Under the pieces are notes generated by a model, which was given only the letters and a program-made list of their open reading frames with translations, was not told the origin of the DNA and made no database searches. This document shows positions 5,577 to 9,500 of a stretch of 9,500 nucleotides of DNA, piece after piece. Each line of letters begins with the position of its first letter. Within the stretch, counting starts at the first letter, position 1. The translations under genes were made by a program, and so were the position numbers. This stretch comes from an uncultured Rubritalea sp. (lineage in GTDB: Bacteria; Verrucomicrobiota; Verrucomicrobiia; Verrucomicrobiales; Akkermansiaceae). The stretch lies in assembly GCA_937951395.1 (NCBI GenBank), contig CALFBV010000087.1, positions 1 through 9,500 of the forward strand, given 5' to 3'.

Positions 5577-6425
5577 TTATTGTTCAAATTGTTTATAAAG
5601 GGCCGAGTAGTCTAACTCAGCAGATCCACTATCACAGAGGCTCTGCATCACACTAGCAGTCGTCCTTATCCCAGGAGTCTTGAGTTTAGCATTCTCCGCC
5701 AGTTGCATCGCGAATTTAGCATCCTTTAGCATATTATCTAGAGAGAAATGCGTCTCATATTCACCCTGCACCATTGTAGGTAACTTCATCGCGGCAAGAA
5801 CAGATCCACAAGCATTCCCATCCACAGCAGAAATGAAACTATCTGGAGATATCCCGTGTGCAGAAGCAATAGCCAGTCCTTCACTCAACGCCTGAACAGT
5901 AGAAGCAGAAACTAAATTTGTAGCCACCTTGATGACCGTAGCGTTACCCACTTTTCCAACAGGAATAACCTCCTTAGCAGTCACCTCAAGAATCTCTCGA
6001 TACATCTCTAACAGTTTCTCATCACCACCCACATAGTAAACTAACTCACCATTCTCAGCCGCCACTTTACTTCCTGTGAAAGGGCAGTCTAAAAATGCAC
6101 ATCCCAGAGCTTCACACTCACCAGCTAGCCACTGAGTAGTCTCCAGATCAATCGTCGAATGGTTTAATAAAATAACGCCCGATTTTAGGCAGCTGCGGAT
6201 CTGATCAAACACCTCTCGACAAGCCACGCCATCCTTCAAATAAAACGCAACTACATCCGCATCACTAACAGCATCCATCGCACTAGGCGCCTCATCTTCA
6301 CGACCCTTCACCGTCCGATTCCAAGTTCTTACATCCATTTCAGCTTTGGCTAAATTATCTGCACACCGGCTTCCAATAATACCCAGCCCCATTACGGTAA
6401 TCTTAGTTACTAAACGTTCACTCAT
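5577..6425 (-). CDS. NAD(P)-dependent beta-hydroxyacid dehydrogenase / GLYR-like reductase
   Basis: The protein has 282 residues, normal for the 3-hydroxyisobutyrate dehydrogenase superfamily, whose members reduce or oxidise small beta-hydroxy acids and semialdehydes in the cytoplasm. The N-terminal Rossmann fold shows 'VMGLGIIGS' (GxGxxG at residues 13-18). NRT at 36-38 closes the second strand, where Arg-Thr usually favours NADPH. The substrate segment 'DCPFTGSKVAAENGEL' is at 113-128, and Lys166 and Asn170 in 'KVATNLV' are the expected catalytic lysine and its partner. The 'GSK.AAE.G' wording resembles glyoxylate/succinic-semialdehyde reductases (GLYR) more than HIBADH proper. Residue 117 is Thr where the family usually has Ser. 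The C-terminal helical domain is complete. It is the first gene of the pair with the ygfZ-like gene. The start is fixed by a perfect Shine-Dalgarno nine bases upstream. Confidence 0.9.
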   Translation of the reverse strand: MSERLVTKITVMGLGIIGSRCADNLAKAEMDVRTWNRTVKGREDEAPSAMDAVSDADVVAFYLKDGVACREVFDQIRSCLKSGVILLNHSTIDLETTQWLAGECEALGCAFLDCPFTGSKVAAENGELVYYVGGDEKLLEMYREILEVTAKEVIPVGKVGNATVIKVATNLVSASTVQALSEGLAIASAHGISPDSFISAVDGNACGSVLAAMKLPTMVQGEYETHFSLDNMLKDAKFAMQLAENAKLKTPGIRTTASVMQSLCDSGSAELDYSALYKQFEQ

Positions 6426-6434
6426 GCCTCAAAA

Positions 6435-6443
6435 TCACCTCCT
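6435..6443 (-). promoter_or_regulatory. Perfect ribosome-binding site of the dehydrogenase gene
   Basis: On the minus strand AGGAGGTGA stands nine bases before the ATG at 6425-6423 and is complementary to the usual 16S rRNA 3' end over all nine bases. It fixes the start codon. It is the only full-length Shine-Dalgarno sequence I find before any gene of the window; the other starts have weak or no match. Confidence 0.85.
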
Positions 6444-6502
6444 AACTCAAATCAGTCAATCTTCTATTGGTTTTCTTCCCAATTCTATGCCACATTAGCT
6501 AC

Positions 6503-7825
6503 ATGAAAAAATGGATCATCCGCATCATCTTCATCCTGGTCATTGTCACCATTGCAGGGTTCTTCTTTGCTAAATCTTACCTCAACCGAGACTACCTCGT
6601 AGCAGCCATCGAGAAGTCTATCAACAGTCGCATTCAAGTCAAAGACATCGACGTCAACCTATACGGATTCACCGGAACAGTAGATCTAAACGACGTCATC
6701 ATCACTCAGAGAGATTCAGATGCAGACCAGAAAACTCCACATGATCAACGCACGCCCATCGAAAAGGGCGACATCCACCTAAAGTCCGCCAGCTTCAATA
6801 TCTCAATCTGGGAAATATTATCCAAGAAAATCCTAGTCGAAAACATCAGCTTCGATGGAGTAATCCTAAACGCAACCCTCTACGAAAATGGCGACACCAG
6901 TATAGAAAAACTGTTCGCCAAACCAGGGAAAAAGAAAACCGTAAAAACCAAGAAGTTTAACGCCAAAGAGAATGAAGATTTCATCACACAGATCAACGAA
7001 ATCAGTCTATCTAACATAGAGCTAAATCTAATCGTCGAAAAAACCCAACTTGCAATAAAGGGCAGGGGAGTCTATATTAGTTTGTTAGATATCAACGTGA
7101 ACCCAGATAAACTCGATTCAGTAAACAATGCCAAAATCAAAATCGGAGGAGCATTCGATCTCCAGTCACTAGAAGCCGGCACAGACTACGGAAAGATTAT
7201 CACCACAGCCGAATCAGACCTCACCCTATTCAATACCGAAAACGGAGACCTAGAACCCGACATGGTTCTCTCGGTCAACATAGATTCAGAATCCTATCTC
7301 ACCAAAGAAGTTCCAGCCCTCAGTAGTATCTGGAAAGCCGCAGGCGTAATCAATAAAATAGGAATAAAGTCACTTCAAATCCCAGAAAAAGTAGCCTTCA
7401 AAAATGATCAATCTGTTAGGGTGAGCTACAAGTTAGGCATCAGCACCCTACTAGATCCACTCTCAATAAAAGTAAATGACTGGGAACTAGAAGCGCTCGC
7501 ACAATCATGGCTAGGTACAGGAAACAACCAGCATATGCTAGGAATAAAACTCCACGTAGGAGAAGTTATCTCAAACAAATTAGGCGGAGTTCTAGGAAAA
7601 TTTTCAGAAAAAATAGCCGGCAACAACACCTTGATAGAAAATGGAAAAATCACCCTCCATATAGAATCATCCGGAGAGCTTTCAAGCCCCAAAATAAGAC
7701 TGAAAAACAAACTAGCAAAACCAGCAGAAGACCTCCTCGATAGCCTACTAGGCAACGACAAAGACGGAAAAGAAGACCCGCTAAGAAAAGCCGGTAAAGA
7801 TCTCCTAAAAGGCTTCCTAAAATAA
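6503..7825 (+). CDS. AsmA-like membrane-anchored periplasmic protein
   Basis: The protein has 440 residues from the ATG at 6503. An in-frame TTG at 6467 would place twelve extra residues before the natural 'MKKWIIRI' membrane start and has no ribosome site, so I reject it. Residues 4-23 form one N-terminal membrane anchor with Lys-Lys in front (inside-positive), leaving the rest in the periplasm. Right after it comes the AsmA-type opening: 'LVAAIEKSINSRIQVKDIDV' followed by 'YGFTGTVDLNDVII'. Then come short beta-rich repeats of the kind found in AsmA/TamB/YhdP-like proteins, 'SFNISIWEILSKKILVENIS', 'LSNIELNLIV' and 'ITLHIESSGEL'. A Lys-rich insert lies around 140-155, and the end is a charged amphipathic tail. 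Family members are proposed to carry phospholipids between membranes or affect outer-membrane assembly; no specific role can be assigned. Its 3' end overlaps convergent mgtE by nine bases. Confidence 0.75.
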   Translation: MKKWIIRIIFILVIVTIAGFFFAKSYLNRDYLVAAIEKSINSRIQVKDIDVNLYGFTGTVDLNDVIITQRDSDADQKTPHDQRTPIEKGDIHLKSASFNISIWEILSKKILVENISFDGVILNATLYENGDTSIEKLFAKPGKKKTVKTKKFNAKENEDFITQINEISLSNIELNLIVEKTQLAIKGRGVYISLLDINVNPDKLDSVNNAKIKIGGAFDLQSLEAGTDYGKIITTAESDLTLFNTENGDLEPDMVLSVNIDSESYLTKEVPALSSIWKAAGVINKIGIKSLQIPEKVAFKNDQSVRVSYKLGISTLLDPLSIKVNDWELEALAQSWLGTGNNQHMLGIKLHVGEVISNKLGGVLGKFSEKIAGNNTLIENGKITLHIESSGELSSPKIRLKNKLAKPAEDLLDSLLGNDKDGKEDPLRKAGKDLLKGFLK

Positions 7826-9202
7826 CATCAGCTTAGCAACCAAGAAATAAATCACCATCCCAGAGACATCCACAATCGTAGTAATAGCCGGAGCAGCCAC
7901 CACTGCAGGATCAATATTAGCCCTACGAGCCCCAATCGGTAGCAATGAGCCTACTAGGGTAGAAGTAGTTATTTGAGCGGTGAGCGATATCGCCACCGCA
8001 ACCCCAAATCTAAAAAAACCAACCTCAACAGGCATGTTAGTATAGAAAAACGGCAGCACAAAAAACGTAGTCAAAGCAATACAGATCCCCAACGACGATC
8101 CGAGTAAAATCCCTAACCGTAACTCCTTCCATGCAACCCGAGTAGTCGATCCAGCTCCTAGTTCACCCAGCGCCATCGCACGGATCACCATCGTGGAGGC
8201 CTGTCCACCGGTATTGCCGCCAGCAGCTACCACCATAGGTAGAAACAACGCCAACACAAACAACTGATCCAGCACATATTCAAATTTCAACATCACATAT
8301 CCAGAGGCTATTGCGAGTAGTGCCAAACCGAGCAACCAAGGGAACCTTCGCTTAAAATGCGTGCTCAAAGTGGTATTCAGATAACTTTCCTCAGAAACAT
8401 TGCCCGCCATACCCGCCATTCTCTCAATGTCCTCAGTAGATTCCTCCTCAATGATTTCAAGCGCATCATCATAAGTAATAATCCCTAACATCCGATCGTG
8501 CTCATCGATCACCGGAAGCACTATGAGATCATATTTAGAAAACATCTGCGCAGCCTCCTCCTGATCAGCTGAAGCCAAAATAGTATGCTTACAAGGACGG
8601 AAAATTCCACTCACAGGAGTATCCCAGTTGTTAAAAGCCAGATCTCGGATTCTCAGTCTACCGATCAAGCGATCCTTCTCATCTGTCACATACACCCGCG
8701 CCAGTGTCTCAGAATCTACATGAGAAGCCCGCAGTTCGTCTAAGGCCTCTTTCACCGTGAGCCCTAGCCTTATCTTACCAAATGAAGTAGTCATCCTACC
8801 GCCAGCTGTATCCTCATCATAGCGTAGCAGTGACCTAGTGACCTCTATATCATCCGGCTCCACCAGTTCTAGCAGCTTATGCCGCGTCTCCTCAGAAACA
8901 TCTTGCAGCAGGTCCACCCGGTCATCATCAGATACCTGATCTAAAATCTCTCTCTGGTCATCAGAGCTAAATTCCCCCAGAGCCTCCTCCACCATCGAGT
9001 CCGGAAGATCAGTAATAACCTCGGAGAACCTCTCCGCACCAATAGTAGCCGAGAAAAAATCCCTTTCTTCCTTATTAAGATCCTCAAACGTATCAGCCAA
9101 GTCCGCATAGTGTAGGCCCTCAGCAGCCAGCAGGAATGCCTCAGCATCACGATCCTTCAGAGCGCTCAATAGGTCGCTCGTATTCTTATTATCATCCTGC
9201 AT
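7817..9202 (-). CDS. mgtE: Magnesium transporter MgtE
   Basis: MgtE is a homodimeric Mg2+ channel gated by intracellular Mg2+. The protein has 461 residues, the usual length, and its domains are in the standard order. Residues about 8-125 are the acidic helical N domain (repeats such as 'FSSDDQREILDQVSDDDR'). About 130-255 hold two CBS domains ('AGGRMTTSFGKIRLGLTVKEAL' wording split over the first; 'LPVIDEHDRMLGIIT' in the second). The plug helix 'TEDIERMAGMAG' follows at about 258-270, and the transmembrane part runs from about 283 to the end. In the latter, 'GGNTGGQAS' (G329-Q334 region) and 'DPAVVAAPAITTIVDVSGM' are family hallmarks. Asp445 corresponds to the pore aspartate that selects Mg2+. 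The ATG at 9202-9200 is preceded by no clear Shine-Dalgarno sequence, and I see no M-box riboswitch motifs in the 139 bases up to the tRNA. The gene overlaps the convergent AsmA-like gene by nine bases. Confidence 0.96.
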   Translation of the reverse strand: MQDDNKNTSDLLSALKDRDAEAFLLAAEGLHYADLADTFEDLNKEERDFFSATIGAERFSEVITDLPDSMVEEALGEFSSDDQREILDQVSDDDRVDLLQDVSEETRHKLLELVEPDDIEVTRSLLRYDEDTAGGRMTTSFGKIRLGLTVKEALDELRASHVDSETLARVYVTDEKDRLIGRLRIRDLAFNNWDTPVSGIFRPCKHTILASADQEEAAQMFSKYDLIVLPVIDEHDRMLGIITYDDALEIIEEESTEDIERMAGMAGNVSEESYLNTTLSTHFKRRFPWLLGLALLAIASGYVMLKFEYVLDQLFVLALFLPMVVAAGGNTGGQASTMVIRAMALGELGAGSTTRVAWKELRLGILLGSSLGICIALTTFFVLPFFYTNMPVEVGFFRFGVAVAISLTAQITTSTLVGSLLPIGARRANIDPAVVAAPAITTIVDVSGMVIYFLVAKLMLF

Positions 9203-9341
9203 GAGCCGAAGCTAGTCACTAGATGTTAGTTTGTGAAGCGAAAGCTACACTTCTTGCCTATAAAATAAATTCAAATTTTTCACATTTTAGTCTTGCCAAA
9301 ATACATGTTTTCGCTAGTTTCCGCCCAGCGTTAAAGGAGAC

Positions 9342-9418
9342 GGTGGCCGTAGCTCAGTTGGTAGAGCCCCGGATTGTGATTCCGGTTGTCGCGGGTTCAA
9401 GCCCCGTCGGTCACCCCA
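9342..9418 (+). tRNA. tRNA-His (anticodon GUG), CCA encoded
   Basis: This is a complete cloverleaf. The extra G-1 at 9342, the identity mark of tRNA-His, faces discriminator C73 at 9415. The acceptor stem is GTGGCCG (9343-9349) with CGGTCAC (9408-9414), containing one G-U pair. The D arm contains AGCTCAGTTGGTAGAGC. The anticodon stem CCGGA/TCCGG (9369-9373/9381-9385) frames the loop TTGTGAT with GTG at 9376-9378. The T stem GCGGG/CCCGT (9391-9395/9403-9407) holds the loop TTCAAGC. CCA is genome-encoded at 9416-9418. It closely resembles E. coli tRNA-His. No hairpin terminator is visible in the 82 bases that follow. Confidence 0.98.
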
Positions 9419-9500
9419 CCTTGACGTATTTTTATATTTTCTATTCTTGATAATCGAGCGTTTCTCTTAACTACTTATAGTCGTTTATTTTGTCATACAG

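Noticed and set aside
7426..7761. 111-residue minus-strand frame inside the AsmA-like gene
   Set aside because: It is Ser/Pro-rich with shadow-like composition and lies wholly within a convincing plus-strand gene of typical AsmA style.
9279..9320. Possible tRNA-His promoter boxes (TTCACA with TACATG, or TTGCCA with TAGTTT)
   Set aside because: Spacings of 17 and 16 bases are plausible but each -10 matches only 3 of 6 consensus bases, and the two readings compete; a promoter is expected here but I cannot fix it.
9203..9341. M-box or other Mg2+ riboswitch upstream of mgtE
   Set aside because: I looked on the minus strand for conserved M-box stems and a leader terminator and saw neither; the gap is short and AT-rich.
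9223..9450. 75-residue open frame across the tRNA-His gene
   Set aside because: Its middle translates the tRNA itself and it has no ribosome site or family resemblance; the cloverleaf explains the sequence.
9419..9500. Attachment site or integrated element at the tRNA 3' end
   Set aside because: No repeat of the tRNA 3' end, integrase or terminator is visible in the 82 bases available.

Overview
The window is ordinary chromosomal DNA from a Gram-negative bacterium of medium GC (45-50% in the lines I counted by hand). It holds eleven protein genes, one of them cut by the left edge, and one tRNA. Lipoprotein, AsmA-like and PopT-type envelope genes, a start like an ebo-cluster TatD-like hydrolase, and mostly absent Shine-Dalgarno sequences would suit the Verrucomicrobiota / PVC group. 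That placement is an impression from protein style, not a demonstrated assignment. I see no insertion sequence, CRISPR, phage or other mobile element, and no gene-free stretch longer than about 140 bases.

Left part (1-3230). Three genes run leftwards: a 78-residue unknown, an 88-residue unknown, and the first 29 codons of a TatD-like metal-dependent hydrolase resembling the one in ebo (metabolite-traffic) clusters. Two genes run rightwards away from them: an SSS-family sodium/solute symporter, then purC (SAICAR synthetase), closed by a very strong hairpin terminator.

Middle (3250-4752). A small leftward lipoprotein gene with a SmpA/BamE-like motif has a near-consensus sigma-70 promoter so close to its ATG that the mRNA should be almost leaderless. 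Divergent from it is popT (DUF368, undecaprenyl-phosphate translocase).

Right part (4753-9418). A leftward two-gene unit encodes an NAD(P)-dependent beta-hydroxyacid dehydrogenase/GLYR-like reductase and a YgfZ/GcvT-like folate-binding protein. It abuts popT tail to tail with no gap. Next come a rightward AsmA-like membrane-anchored protein and a leftward mgtE (Mg2+ channel), whose 3' ends overlap by 9 bp. A complete tRNA-His(GUG) with encoded CCA lies near the right edge.

The signal not explained by the genes is a strand-composition switch. The + strand is rich in G and T over bases 1-3200 whichever way the genes point, and rich in C over about 4080-9200, again whichever way they point, with a neutral zone between. 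If the leading strand is G-rich, as in most bacteria, forks converge here and the window would span the replication terminus. Two weak dif-like candidates lie in intergenic DNA of that zone. No new defence or biosynthetic system is evident; the nearest to poorly described biology is the pair of small unknown genes leading into the possible ebo locus at the left edge.
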